Shown here piece after piece: positions 36,390 to 45,771 of a DNA stretch of 64,000 nt (the first letter of the stretch is position 1; each line of letters starts with the position of its first letter). Position numbers and translations under genes: made by a program. Origin of the DNA: Adhaeribacter aerolatus (GTDB lineage Bacteria; Bacteroidota; Bacteroidia; Cytophagales; Hymenobacteraceae); contig NZ_BJYS01000006.1 in the NCBI RefSeq assembly GCF_007991635.1, positions 140,007 through 204,006 on the forward strand, given 5' to 3'. Below the pieces are notes generated by a model that ran no database searches, had not been told where the DNA came from, and saw only the letters and a list, made by a program, of their open reading frames with translations.

Positions 36390-37880
36390 TTATTTCCACT
36401 CCGGCGCTTGTTCCAGTTTGGGGTTGGCATTGATTTCGTCGAGCGGAATCGGGAAATATTTGTGTTTGGCCATGGGCGTCCGTACCGGGAAAACATCGTT
36501 CACGGCCAATGGAATTACCGTCAGGAATTTGCCGGTGCGGGTTAAATCGTACCAGCGGTCGCCTTCGGCAAATAATTCCCAGGAGCGTTCCTGCAACACA
36601 GCATCAATAAAAGCTTCCTTACTTAAACCCGCAGTTAAATCGGCCAGGCTGGCCCGTTTGCGCACGGGGTTAATATAGCTATAGGCCAGCGTCGTGGGGC
36701 CGGTTAAACGGGCTTCGGCTTCGGCGGCAATCAGGTACACATCGGCTAAGCGAAAAATAGGAATATTAACGGCGTAAGCCCCCCCTACCGAATTAGGATC
36801 CTGGTACTTTTTTACCAGAATGCCCTGGGTGGTAATGGGTGTAATATCTTTCTGGAGCACCACCTGGCCGTTGGCTTTGGTATAACTGGTGGCCATTAAA
36901 TCCTTGCGTTTATCATTGGCGGCAAAAGAGTTATAGAAGGTGGGGTACACAAACGCCGAACCAAACGAGCTTTTACCGTATTCGGGGCTTTCGCTGCTTT
37001 TGGGGCCGTAAAGCGAGCCGAGTTGCGAAGTGCGGCCGGGGTTGGTACTTTCGGATTCAAATGCCCACATATTCTCCTGCCGGGCCTGATCTTCTTTGGC
37101 TACATTATATACATCTTTAACCTCGGCCAGGAGGGAATATTTACCGGAGGTTAGCACTGCCTGGGCTTTTATTAGAGCGGTAGCCCAGTCTTCGTTGTAC
37201 AAGGCGGCTTTGGCGTACAGGGCCTGCGCTACTTCTTTAGAAGGACGACCTTTTACCAAAGCCGCCGAATAAGAATTTAAGTTGGCTTCAGCCTGGTCCA
37301 AATCGGCGTAAATCTGCTGGTAAACCTCAGCCTTCGGACTTTTGCCCACCACCGATTCGGCCAGCGAGGTGCTGGCTTTGGTTTTAATCACAATGTCGCC
37401 GAAGTTTTTAGTCAGTGTCCAGTTAAAATAAGCCCGCAGGAAAAACGCTTCGCCTAATATTTCTTTCTTGCGGTCCTCGGCCATGGTAATAGCCGGCACT
37501 TTTTCCAGCACCCAATTGGCTTTTTCGATGCCCGTGTAAGCGACCTGCCAGATGTAAAACGGCGATTCGTTGGCGCGGCTAAAGCTTTTCTGGGTGGTAT
37601 AATTCGGGTCGTAGTTAAACAAGGTTAAGGTATTCCGGCCCACCACAGCCCGCGGATAAACCTGGTCGGCGCTGAAGTCCGAAGCCAGTAAAGTGGCGGG
37701 GCCGCCGTTTAAACTGGCGTGCTGGTCGTACACGGCCGCAATGGCGGCTTCGGCATCCTGCGCGGTTTTATAAAACTGATCGGTAAAAATGGAAGAATAC
37801 GGCGTTTCCTCCAGGTCGCAGCCGGACAAACTGGTTAAGAGCAAGCCCGCTAAACCGGTATAAATTATATATTTTTTCAT
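36390..37880 (-). CDS. SusD/RagB-family outer-membrane lipoprotein
   Basis: 496 residues. Lipobox LSGC (Cys21). SusD features: FYKTAQDAEAAIAAVYDQHA, KKEILGEAFFLRAYFNWTLT, IFRLADVYLIAAEAEARLTG, and LQERSWELFAEGDRWYDLTR with FPIPLDEINANPKL at the C-terminus. Partner of the SusC encoded 37 bp upstream. The genes that follow encode a symporter, GH2 and GH31, so the ligand is likely a glycan fragment those enzymes can cut. Confidence 0.93.
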   Translation of the reverse strand: MKKYIIYTGLAGLLLTSLSGCDLEETPYSSIFTDQFYKTAQDAEAAIAAVYDQHASLNGGPATLLASDFSADQVYPRAVVGRNTLTLFNYDPNYTTQKSFSRANESPFYIWQVAYTGIEKANWVLEKVPAITMAEDRKKEILGEAFFLRAYFNWTLTKNFGDIVIKTKASTSLAESVVGKSPKAEVYQQIYADLDQAEANLNSYSAALVKGRPSKEVAQALYAKAALYNEDWATALIKAQAVLTSGKYSLLAEVKDVYNVAKEDQARQENMWAFESESTNPGRTSQLGSLYGPKSSESPEYGKSSFGSAFVYPTFYNSFAANDKRKDLMATSYTKANGQVVLQKDITPITTQGILVKKYQDPNSVGGAYAVNIPIFRLADVYLIAAEAEARLTGPTTLAYSYINPVRKRASLADLTAGLSKEAFIDAVLQERSWELFAEGDRWYDLTRTGKFLTVIPLAVNDVFPVRTPMAKHKYFPIPLDEINANPKLEQAPEWK

Positions 37881-37917
37881 CTTGAATGCTGTTTAAACTG
37901 ATTTTACCCCTGATTTC

Positions 37918-40900
37918 TTAGAAAGTAAGCTGAATGCCGCCGATAAAACTCCGGGCTGCCGGATACACCAAATTATCGATCCCAATCAGCGTATTGGAAT
38001 TACCAAATGAGTTTACTTCGGGGTCGAAGCCGCTGTAATCGGTAAGGGTAAAGAGGTTATTCGCGCTGACATAAAGGCGGGTGTTGGAAATAAATTTATA
38101 AGATGGAAAGGTATAACCCAAGGTCAGGTTTTTGCAGCGGAAGTAAGAACCATCTTCCACGAACCGGTCCGAAACCGGATTGCGTCCGCCCTGCAAACCG
38201 CTTACGTATTCGTTGCTGGGATTGGTCGGCGACCAACGGTCGGCCAAGGCAGCCAGCACGTTGCGGGCACCCAGCGGATTCTCGAAGGTATACCGGCTCA
38301 GGTTGTAAATATCGTTGCCGTGCGAGCCCGAGAAGAAGGCACTTAAATCAAATTTTTTGTAGCGCAGGTTGGTAGAAAAGCCGTAAATAAAATCTGGATT
38401 CGGGTTACCGGTTACGGTTTGGTCATCGGCGGTAATGGTGCCATCGTTGTTCAGGTCTTTTACTTTTACGCCGCCCACCCGGCCGTCGGAACCCGGAATA
38501 ATGGCATCGCCGCTTTGGTAAATGCCGTCGAACACATAAGTTTTAAATAAACCCAGGGGCTCGCCTACTTTTAAAACGGTATAGGAACTCACAAAACGTT
38601 CCTGCGTGGTGCCGCCGTCCAAAGAAAGCACTTTATTGCGGTTGGCACTGATATTACCCGAAATATCCCACTGCACCGGCCCATCCAGCACGACCATATT
38701 GGTGGCTACTTCAATGCCTTTGTTTTCAAGCCCGGCAAAATTACCGGTAATAGAAGAATACCCGGAGGACAAAGGCAAGCTTTGCACGTACAGTAAATCA
38801 TCAGTCCGTTTTTTATAAACATCTACTACCAGGTTCAGGCGGTTGTCCCAGAAACTCACGTCTAAGCCAATATCGGCCTGGGTCGATTTTTCCCAGCGCA
38901 AATCGGGATTGGGAATACGGCTGGGGCTGATACCAAACATATAAATATGGTTAAAAGAATATCCGGCACCGGAGCCCACCGTAGCCAGCGACTGGTACGC
39001 GCTAATGGCGCCCGCATTCCCCGTAACCCCGTAACTGGCCCGTAACTTCAGGTCGCTGATAAAAGTCATGTTCTGCATAAAGCTTTCTTCCATCACCCGC
39101 CACGAAGCCGCCGCCGACGGGAAGAAACCATATTTATGATTGGCCCCGAATTTACTGGCCCCATCGGCCCGGGCTGTTACATCAAAAAAGTATTTGTCGC
39201 GGAAACCGTAATTAAAACGGGCCATGTACGAGTCGAGGCGTTCTTTGCTGCGGCTGCTGTTCACGGTCCGGTTGGTAGCCAACTGAATTGATTCGTTCAG
39301 GGTGGCATCGTTCGGGAACCCGTTAGCACTAATGGAATTGGAATTATTCAGGTTGGCTTGCGAAGAGACCACCCCGGTAAATTTAAAGGAGTGCTTTTCG
39401 GCGAGGGTGCGGGCATATGTAACAATACTTTCGTGGAGCAAAACCGTCGTGTTACTGTTAGTTTTACCGGCACTACCGGAGTTGGCATTGATATCGCCCT
39501 GCCCCAGAATCGAAAGCGGAGAATAATTATCGCCGAGGCTGCTTTGTAAAATAGCGTTAAACGAAGCGCGGTACGTAAGCCCTTTCAGCAAAGAAACTTC
39601 GCCGTAAATATTCGTAATGCTGCGGTTAATAGCGTCGCGGTTCAGGATAGCGGCTAAACCCAGGGGGTTGGTTACTTCGCGGTAGCGGCCGTTAAACTGA
39701 TCGGTAAACGGGAAAATGCTGCCATCTTCGCGGTAAGGTTGCATGGTAGGCGGTGCACCCAAAGCCGCGCCCAGAATACTGGTGGTAACAGCCGGGCCAT
39801 CCATACTGGTAGAGCCGGTGGGGATAGAATTATTAATGGTATAGCTGCCCAAAAAACTTACCCCGGTTTTTACCCGGTTGCTAATAGCGTGGTCGAGGTT
39901 CAGGCGCAAAGAATAACGCTTAAAGTCGGAGCTGATAACAATACCATCCTGGTTGAAATAATTCGCCGATAAGGCCAGCTGGGTTTTCTCGGAACCACCC
40001 GATATTGACAATTGGTGACTTTGGATGGGCGCTTGCCGGAAAATTAAATCCTGCCAGTCTACCCCTTTGCCCAAAGAGGCCGGGTCGGGGAATAAAGATG
40101 TCTTGTAGATTTCGTTTTCGAGGGTGGCAAACTGGCCGGCATCGAGTAAATCCATTTTTTTGGTAATCTGCTGAACCCCGTAATAACCTTCGTAGGTTAC
40201 CCGCGTGGCGCCCGCTTTACCGCGCTTAGTGGTAATCAGCACTACTCCGTTGGCGCCCCGGGCACCGTAAATGGCGGTGGCGGAGGCATCTTTTAGCACT
40301 TCCACCGAGGCAATATCGTTGGGGTTAATGGTGGAAAGCGAACTAATATCGTTTACGCCGCCGCTGTTCGAAATAGGTACGCCATCTACCACGTACAAAG
40401 GTTCGGAGCTGCCGTTAATGGAGTTGGTGCCCCGTACCCGCACGCTAATATTGCCGCCGGGCGCCGCCGAGTTCTGCGTTACTTGTACGCCGGCTACACG
40501 CGCCTGTAAACCCTGCGCCACGTTTACCACCGGCGTTTGGGTTAGTTCTTCGGCCTTCACGGATGCAATAGCCCCGGTGGTCTCTATTTTCCGCTGCGTG
40601 CCGTAGCCCACTACCACTACTTCGGATAAAGCTTTGGCATCGGGGGCTAAGCTTACATCAACGGTGGTGCGGTTGTTAATGGCCACTTCTTTGGGCGTAT
40701 AGCCAATAAAAGAAAATACCAGCGTACCGTTCGTTACGGCCGTCGGGAAGGTGTAACGGCCTTCGGCATCGGTTATGGCACCAGTGGTGGTACCCTTGAG
40801 CGTAACCGTTACGCCCGGCAACGGGTTTTGGCTCTCGTCGGTAACCCGGCCTTTGAGGGCACCTCCCGTTTGCGCCTGCGCTGCTAATACGGCCAGCAAC

Positions 40901-40977
40901 AAACTTACCAGGAGCAGCAATTGCCTGGTTAAAAGCCCTACCAGGGCGGGCAGCTTTGCGTAAAATTTTGTCGTCAT
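37918..40977 (-). CDS. SusC/RagA-family TonB-dependent outer-membrane transporter
   Basis: 1019 residues from the ATG at 40977. The open frame runs on to 41061, but the extra 28 residues lie before a normal signal peptide (LLLVSLLLAVLAAQAQ), so the inner start is chosen. Carboxypeptidase-D-like domain (GRVTDESQNPLPGVTVTLKG), SusC signature EVVVVGYGTQRK, plug (VAQGLQARVAGVQVTQNSAA; VLKDASATAIYGARGANGV), beta-barrel to an aromatic C-terminal strand (FIGGIQLTF). No STN domain, so control is more likely by the LacI-type regulator encoded divergently, whose probable operators lie in the shared 315-bp intergenic region. Confidence 0.94.
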   Translation of the reverse strand: MTTKFYAKLPALVGLLTRQLLLLVSLLLAVLAAQAQTGGALKGRVTDESQNPLPGVTVTLKGTTTGAITDAEGRYTFPTAVTNGTLVFSFIGYTPKEVAINNRTTVDVSLAPDAKALSEVVVVGYGTQRKIETTGAIASVKAEELTQTPVVNVAQGLQARVAGVQVTQNSAAPGGNISVRVRGTNSINGSSEPLYVVDGVPISNSGGVNDISSLSTINPNDIASVEVLKDASATAIYGARGANGVVLITTKRGKAGATRVTYEGYYGVQQITKKMDLLDAGQFATLENEIYKTSLFPDPASLGKGVDWQDLIFRQAPIQSHQLSISGGSEKTQLALSANYFNQDGIVISSDFKRYSLRLNLDHAISNRVKTGVSFLGSYTINNSIPTGSTSMDGPAVTTSILGAALGAPPTMQPYREDGSIFPFTDQFNGRYREVTNPLGLAAILNRDAINRSITNIYGEVSLLKGLTYRASFNAILQSSLGDNYSPLSILGQGDINANSGSAGKTNSNTTVLLHESIVTYARTLAEKHSFKFTGVVSSQANLNNSNSISANGFPNDATLNESIQLATNRTVNSSRSKERLDSYMARFNYGFRDKYFFDVTARADGASKFGANHKYGFFPSAAASWRVMEESFMQNMTFISDLKLRASYGVTGNAGAISAYQSLATVGSGAGYSFNHIYMFGISPSRIPNPDLRWEKSTQADIGLDVSFWDNRLNLVVDVYKKRTDDLLYVQSLPLSSGYSSITGNFAGLENKGIEVATNMVVLDGPVQWDISGNISANRNKVLSLDGGTTQERFVSSYTVLKVGEPLGLFKTYVFDGIYQSGDAIIPGSDGRVGGVKVKDLNNDGTITADDQTVTGNPNPDFIYGFSTNLRYKKFDLSAFFSGSHGNDIYNLSRYTFENPLGARNVLAALADRWSPTNPSNEYVSGLQGGRNPVSDRFVEDGSYFRCKNLTLGYTFPSYKFISNTRLYVSANNLFTLTDYSGFDPEVNSFGNSNTLIGIDNLVYPAARSFIGGIQLTF

Positions 40978-41175
40978 TATTTTAATTTTTATGGTAGATT
41001 TTAAAAGGAATTTTCGGGCGCAACGATGATGGTAAAAGCAAATAATAAGTGGCACCATCATTCTTCAGTGACCGGGATTTTTCAATTCTATAGAGAAAAG
41101 GCCACCTAAATCATAACTTTTCTAAAATTATTTACTCTTTGTATAGATTGGTTACAAATATTTAAATTTAATTCG

Positions 41176-41191
41176 GTGGGAATGTTCCCAC
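41176..41191. promoter_or_regulatory. LacI-family operator 1
   Basis: GTGGGAATGTTCCCAC, 7-bp perfect arms around TG. Its centre is 19 bp from that of operator 2. The shared half-site TGGGAA and the location directly before a LacI-type gene mark it as the probable binding site of that regulator. Confidence 0.65.
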
Positions 41192-41195
41192 TGAT

Positions 41196-41209
41196 TGGGA
41201 ACGTTCCCA
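41196..41209. promoter_or_regulatory. LacI-family operator 2 (perfect palindrome)
   Basis: TGGGAACGTTCCCA is a perfect 14-bp palindrome with the central CG step that LacI-family hinge helices typically insert into. Together with operator 1 it would allow two dimers, or a tetramer, to cover the divergent promoters. Confidence 0.7.
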
Positions 41210-41292
41210 AAAATATTAAAACCAACCAAGTGGATTTTTGCTGCTTATTTGAGAAATATTTAATTATTTACCAGCAACTTTTAACAGCCGCT

Positions 41293-42333
41293 TTGAAAAG
41301 ACACCAGATAACCATTATTGATATTGCCCGGGAGTTGAATTTGTCTAAGTCTACGGTATCGCGGGCCTTAACCGGGCACCCCAAGGTGAGCACCGCCACC
41401 CGCGAAGCCGTGCTGGCCCTGGCCGAAAAACTCGACTACCAGCGGAACATGATTGCTTTTAACCTGGTTACGAGCAAGACTTTAACCATTGGTATTATTG
41501 TACCGGAATTTGTGACGTCGTTTTTTCCGCAAGTAATTATCGGAGCGCAGGAGGCCGCCGCCAAAGCCGGCTATAATATTATTGTGAGCCAATCGAACGA
41601 GTCGTACGAAACCGAAGTAGCCAACGCCAAAGTAATGCTGGCCAACCGGGTAGATGGGGTACTCGTTTCGCTCTCGAAAGAAACGCGCAATTTCGATCAC
41701 CTGAAAATATTCCAGCGCAAGGGCATTCCGATTGTATTTTTTAACCGGGTTTGCGACGAGATGCAGGTGCCCAAGGTGGTAGTTAATGATTATGACGGGG
41801 CTTTTAGTGCCGTAGAACACCTCATCCAAACCGGTAAAAAACGCATTGCGCATTTGGCCGGCCCCGATTCGCTCATTATTAGCCGCCAGCGCTTGAACGG
41901 TTATTTAGATGCGCTGCGCAAATACAACCAACCCATTGTGGAGGAACTGATTATCCCTTACGACCTCACCACCGGAAAAGTAAAAATTTATGTAAACCAC
42001 CTGCTGGCGCTAAAAGAACCACCCGATGCTTTGTTCGCCATTAACGACCCCACGGCCATTGAAGCCATGCAGATTATTAAGCAAAAAGGCTTGCGCATCC
42101 CCGACGATATGGCCGTGGTCGGTTTCAGCAACGATTATGCCTCGGCTTTAATGGAGCCCAGCCTGACAACCGTAGCGCAGCCCATGCGGGAAATTGGCAG
42201 CACCGCCGTACAGCTACTCCTCGACCAAATGGACCGCGACGTTGCCAACTGGAAAGCCGTAACCCGCACCTTAAAAGCCGAATTAATTATCAGGGGTTCC
42301 AGTCGACCATTAGCAACTGCCCCACCTGTTTAA
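41293..42333 (+). CDS. LacI-family transcriptional regulator
   Basis: 346 residues from a TTG start at 41293. The open frame begins with a GTG at 41176, but that GTG is the first base triplet of operator 1, and it would add a 39-residue non-homologous extension. From the TTG the protein starts (M)KRHQITIIDIARELNLSKST, the standard LacI-type N-terminus. Residues 1-60 are the helix-turn-helix and hinge (VSRALTGHPKVS), and 61-340 the periplasmic-binding-like effector domain (TIGIIVPEFVTSFFPQVIIG; VDGVLVSLSKET; PDALFAINDPTAIEAMQIIK; MAVVGFSNDYASALMEPSLT). It probably represses the divergent SusC operon and itself. The effector is unknown, presumably the sugar made by GH2/GH31. Confidence 0.9.
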   Translation: MKRHQITIIDIARELNLSKSTVSRALTGHPKVSTATREAVLALAEKLDYQRNMIAFNLVTSKTLTIGIIVPEFVTSFFPQVIIGAQEAAAKAGYNIIVSQSNESYETEVANAKVMLANRVDGVLVSLSKETRNFDHLKIFQRKGIPIVFFNRVCDEMQVPKVVVNDYDGAFSAVEHLIQTGKKRIAHLAGPDSLIISRQRLNGYLDALRKYNQPIVEELIIPYDLTTGKVKIYVNHLLALKEPPDALFAINDPTAIEAMQIIKQKGLRIPDDMAVVGFSNDYASALMEPSLTTVAQPMREIGSTAVQLLLDQMDRDVANWKAVTRTLKAELIIRGSSRPLATAPPV

Positions 42334-42889
42334 CCATTTTGATAGTCCATTCTAAGTTCAATAAACCGTTTAAATTTTTTACGGTTAGCCACCCAAATAT
42401 TTATTAAGATAGGTTTGCCGGTCAGATTTCTTTTTTGTTTAGATTTAAGGTTTGAGAAATGCGGGGAAAGATTTTTAACAATGAAGCGGTTTGATATTTA
42501 AATTAAAAGAAAAGATGGTCACCATTGGTGGTGTTATCACTGCCAATTTTGAAGCCTTCGCCAGACTACTTGCCAGTTATTAAAAACAGCAAGAGCTATT
42601 AACTAGTCAATAATTTAAATGCTAAACAGCTACATCATAATTAGTTGTTTTATAGATAAGAAGCATTTATCCGTTACCGTCTAATTTTCTTAGTTCCCCA
42701 AAACAGATGTTATTTAAGAACTACCAACCTTCTATGCCAGATATAAGTGATTTTAATCCTAATTCCTCAAAACCTATTTTCCGCCCAAACGGCATTATTC
42801 CTATTATTTCATAGAACACCCAAAATTATTTAGCCCGCCGGAAATAATACCTTACACCGGCACTAACGTAACCCAGGCAACCTAATCGA
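42334..42889. other. 556-bp intergenic region with nothing clear
   Basis: It lies between the LacI-type gene and the DUF5916-type gene, both on plus. It must contain the promoter of the latter, but I see no good consensus match. A CACCA-T-TGGTG dyad (42520-42530) and a 22-codon frame at 42515-42583 are present but unconvincing. Confidence 0.4.
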
Positions 42890-45067
42890 ATGAAGCATTT
42901 TTACTTTTTTGTTTTACTATTTATTATCAATGTTTCAGCTTTTGCTCAGAAAAAGAATGAGGCGTATCAATTGCATTTGCGCAAAACAACTTTGCCGATA
43001 GAAATAGATGGCCGCATGGACGAAGCGGCCTGGCAAGACACGGAGGTGGCGAAAGATTTCTTTATGGTATTGCCCATGGATACCAGCCGGGCCAAAGTGC
43101 GCACTGAGGTCCGCATGACCTACGACGACAAAAACCTGTACCTGATTGCCTTAAATTACCACGCCCTACCTGGCCCTTACTATGTAGAGTCGTTACGCCG
43201 CGATTTCTCTTTTGGCAAAAACGATAACTTCCTACTGTTTATGGACCCCTTCGACGACCAGACCAACGGTTTTTCGTTTGGGGCGAACGCGGCCGGGGCG
43301 CAGTGGGATGGTACCATGCACAGCGGCAGCGCCGTAGACCTGAACTGGGATAATAAATGGGTGTCGGAAGTAACCAACGATGAAGAGAAATGGGTATTTG
43401 AAATGGCCATACCGTTTACTACCATCCGGTACAAAAAAGATATTATGAAGTGGGGCATTAATTTCAGCCGCCTGGATTTAAAAACCACCGAAAAATCGAG
43501 CTGGACCCCCATACCACGCCAATTCCCGACAGCTTCGCTGGCCTACACCGGCAACCTGGTTTGGGATCAACCGCCGCCTTCGGTCGGCGCTAATATTTCC
43601 GTGATCCCGTACGTGCTGGGCGGCGGCGTAAAAAATTACGAGCAAGACAAGCCCGTCGATTACCAGCGTAAAGCCGGTGCCGATGTAAAAATTGGTATTA
43701 CCTCGGCCCTTAACCTCGACCTGACCATTAACCCGGATTTCAGCCAGGTAGAAGTAGACCGGCAGGTAACCAACCTCGAACGGTTTGAATTATTTTTCCC
43801 GGAGCGCCGGCAGTTTTTCCTCGAAAACGCGGATTTATTCGCCAACTTCGGTTACGCCAATATCCGGCCATTCTTCTCGCGCCGCATTGGCCTGAACGTG
43901 CCCATCCGGGCGGGTGCCCGCCTCAGCGGCAAGCTTAACAAAGACTGGCGAATCGGGCTCATGGATATGCAAACCGCCAGCGTAGATGAAACCGGTTTAC
44001 CCGCTCAAAATTTTGCCATTGTTTCGCTGCAGCGCCGCGTGTTTGCCCGCTCCAATATTGGGTTGTTGTTTGTAAACAAAGAATCGCTGAACTACCGTCC
44101 CGAACAGGATACCATCAATGCCAATCCTTACACCCGCTTTAACCGCAACGTGGGCATCGAATATAACCTGGCTTCGGCTAATAACGTCTGGACCGGCAAA
44201 GCTTTCGTGCTGAAATCTTTCTCGCCAAATAAATCCGGCGACGATCTGGTGCAGGCTGCCCACCTGGAATACCGTACCCGCAAATGGAATGTGCTACTGC
44301 AGGAAGAATACGTGGGCCGAAATTATACAGCCGAGGTTGGTTACGTACCCCGTAATAATTATTTTAAGATTAACCCCCTGGTAAGTTACTCGTTTTTCCC
44401 GAAAGGTAGCCCTATCCTAAGCCATGGTCCTAAGGTAAGCCTGACCCATTACTTCGATAATAACCTGAAGAAAACCGATAACCTGAACATGCTGTTCTAC
44501 ACGCTTAACTTCCGGTCGCAGAGCACTTTTACGGTAGCGTTGGTAGATGAATATGTTAAATTGCTACAGCCCTTCGACCCCACCAATACCAACAAAGATA
44601 CCTTAGCGCGCGGCACCGAACATCACTGGAAAGCCTGGCGCACCGAATTTGCATCGAAGCCCCAGAGTTTGTTTACTTATGCCTTTAACACCCGATCCGG
44701 TACGTATTACCACAACGGCACTCGCCTGAATGTGGCCGGCGAAGTTGGATATCGCTTTCAACCCTATGTAAAACTGCTCGCCAATGCCAGCTACAACGAT
44801 ATCCGCCTGCCCGAGCCCTGGGGCAATACCAAATTCTGGCTGGTGGGCTCGCAACTCGACCTGACCCTGACGAACAAAATATTCTTTTCCAGCTTTTTTC
44901 AGTACAACGAGCAAACAAATAATATTAACCTGAACACCCGCTTCCAGTGGCGCTACTCACCCGCCTCCGATTTATTTATTGTGTACACCGATAATTATTT
45001 ACCGGCTCCCTTCTCGGTCCGTAACCGGGCCCTCGTGCTGAAGCTGACGTATTGGTGGAACCCGTAA
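42890..45067 (+). CDS. DUF5916/CBM9-like outer-membrane protein
   Basis: 725 residues. Signal peptide ends at about residue 19 (NVSAFAQ). Residues 30-230 resemble the carbohydrate-binding family 9-like domain (IEIDGRMDEAAWQDTEVAKD; VRMTYDDKNLYLIALNYHAL). From about 240 onward is the DUF5916 region, rich in alternating beta-strands (DLTINPDFSQVEVDRQVTNL; FFPERRQFFLENADLFANFG; FFSRRIGL) and ending in an aromatic strand (LTYWWNP), consistent with a membrane beta-barrel. Biochemical function is not established for the family. The gene follows the LacI-type gene after a 556-bp gap and looks independently transcribed. Confidence 0.85.
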   Translation: MKHFYFFVLLFIINVSAFAQKKNEAYQLHLRKTTLPIEIDGRMDEAAWQDTEVAKDFFMVLPMDTSRAKVRTEVRMTYDDKNLYLIALNYHALPGPYYVESLRRDFSFGKNDNFLLFMDPFDDQTNGFSFGANAAGAQWDGTMHSGSAVDLNWDNKWVSEVTNDEEKWVFEMAIPFTTIRYKKDIMKWGINFSRLDLKTTEKSSWTPIPRQFPTASLAYTGNLVWDQPPPSVGANISVIPYVLGGGVKNYEQDKPVDYQRKAGADVKIGITSALNLDLTINPDFSQVEVDRQVTNLERFELFFPERRQFFLENADLFANFGYANIRPFFSRRIGLNVPIRAGARLSGKLNKDWRIGLMDMQTASVDETGLPAQNFAIVSLQRRVFARSNIGLLFVNKESLNYRPEQDTINANPYTRFNRNVGIEYNLASANNVWTGKAFVLKSFSPNKSGDDLVQAAHLEYRTRKWNVLLQEEYVGRNYTAEVGYVPRNNYFKINPLVSYSFFPKGSPILSHGPKVSLTHYFDNNLKKTDNLNMLFYTLNFRSQSTFTVALVDEYVKLLQPFDPTNTNKDTLARGTEHHWKAWRTEFASKPQSLFTYAFNTRSGTYYHNGTRLNVAGEVGYRFQPYVKLLANASYNDIRLPEPWGNTKFWLVGSQLDLTLTNKIFFSSFFQYNEQTNNINLNTRFQWRYSPASDLFIVYTDNYLPAPFSVRNRALVLKLTYWWNP

Positions 45068-45771
45068 TATTATAAGGATGTATAAGGTAGATATAATACC
45101 ATGGTTCCTCCTGTTTACCATCCAGTGAGTAAAAACAATAACTGAAAATATATAGAAAAACAACCACCCCGGCTCCCAGTCTAAATTTAGGCTGGATCTG
45201 GGGAGAAGGTTACTTATAAGTTTTTACTCATAGTAAGATAATTTTATACATACGCTGCACGCTGGTAAAGAACAGCAAATAACTTACATATAGCTAAACA
45301 CTTCTGCAACGCCTTCCCTAATACCAAATCACAGGAACTCTATTCCATAGAAGATAAATTAATGCTACCCAACCCTGTCATTCTGCAAGCTTCCATTGCC
45401 TTACCAAATCAATAGATTCTTCCAGAATGACAGATAGTAGATTGGGTAAGTTATTTATATCACATTAACTAGCGTGCTATGGAATCAGCTTAAGACGATT
45501 TGGTATTAGAGAAGGTGCCCAGAAGACGGAAAGTTTTAGCTCATCAAAAAAGGAAGTACCCGCCCCGATGGCGAGAAGCTAACGGACAGATGAGCCTGGC
45601 ATTCAACCACAAACTAAAATTTTGAATTAACTTCCAAAACTCCTAATATGGATTTTGCTTTTTACCTGCTTGTTTTTAGGAATCGCCATTCAAATTGAAT
45701 AAGATTTAATAATTTAAACATGCCTTATTTTACCAGAACTATAAATTTCACCACGCAAAACAGACTACCCC
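45068..45771. other. 704-bp intergenic region containing a MITE-like element
   Basis: A small near-palindrome after the DUF5916-type gene (45176-45195, CCAGTCTAAATTTAGGCTGG with one G:T-type mismatch pair) may serve as its terminator. The bulk is the inverted-repeat element at 45312-45515, followed by the repeat tail to 45536. The last 150 bp before the acetyltransferase gene are AT-rich and presumably hold its promoter, though no consensus match stands out. Confidence 0.5.
45312..45515. repeat. MITE-like element with nested inverted repeats
   Basis: Terminal arms 45312-45330 and 45497-45515 are inverted copies over 19 bp with one mismatch (outer part CCTTC, inner part CTAATACCAAATC). Inside, ATTCCATAG (45342-45350) pairs with 45477-45485, ACCCAA (45367-45372) with TTGGGT (45442-45447), and CTGTCATTCTG (45375-45385) with CAGAATGACAG (45423-45433). 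There is no reading frame of note. The whole folds into one long hairpin, as expected of a non-autonomous element. Confidence 0.65.

Larger units (their letters stand above)
40978..41292. other. Divergent regulatory region between SusC and LacI-type genes
   Basis: 315 bp without a gene when both internal starts are used. It contains two palindromic operators (41176-41191, 41196-41209). A -7-like element for the SusC gene (TATTTTTG on minus, 41208-41215) overlaps the end of the second operator, though no -33 partner at the usual distance is seen. Confidence 0.6.

Noticed and set aside
36356..36496. 47-residue extension of the unknown lipoprotein, overlapping SusD
   Set aside because: Overlaps the SusD gene by 107 bp and destroys the signal peptide position.
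40978..41061. Longer N-terminus of the third SusC
   Set aside because: It would put 28 residues, including His and Cys, before a normal signal peptide; the ATG at 40977 is the natural start.
42515..42583. 22-codon frame between LacI-type and DUF5916-type genes
   Set aside because: Has a purine-rich upstream stretch but no recognisable family or signal; too short to support.
45312..45515. Inverted repeats read as a CRISPR array or IS element
   Set aside because: No regularly spaced direct repeats, no spacers, no transposase frame.
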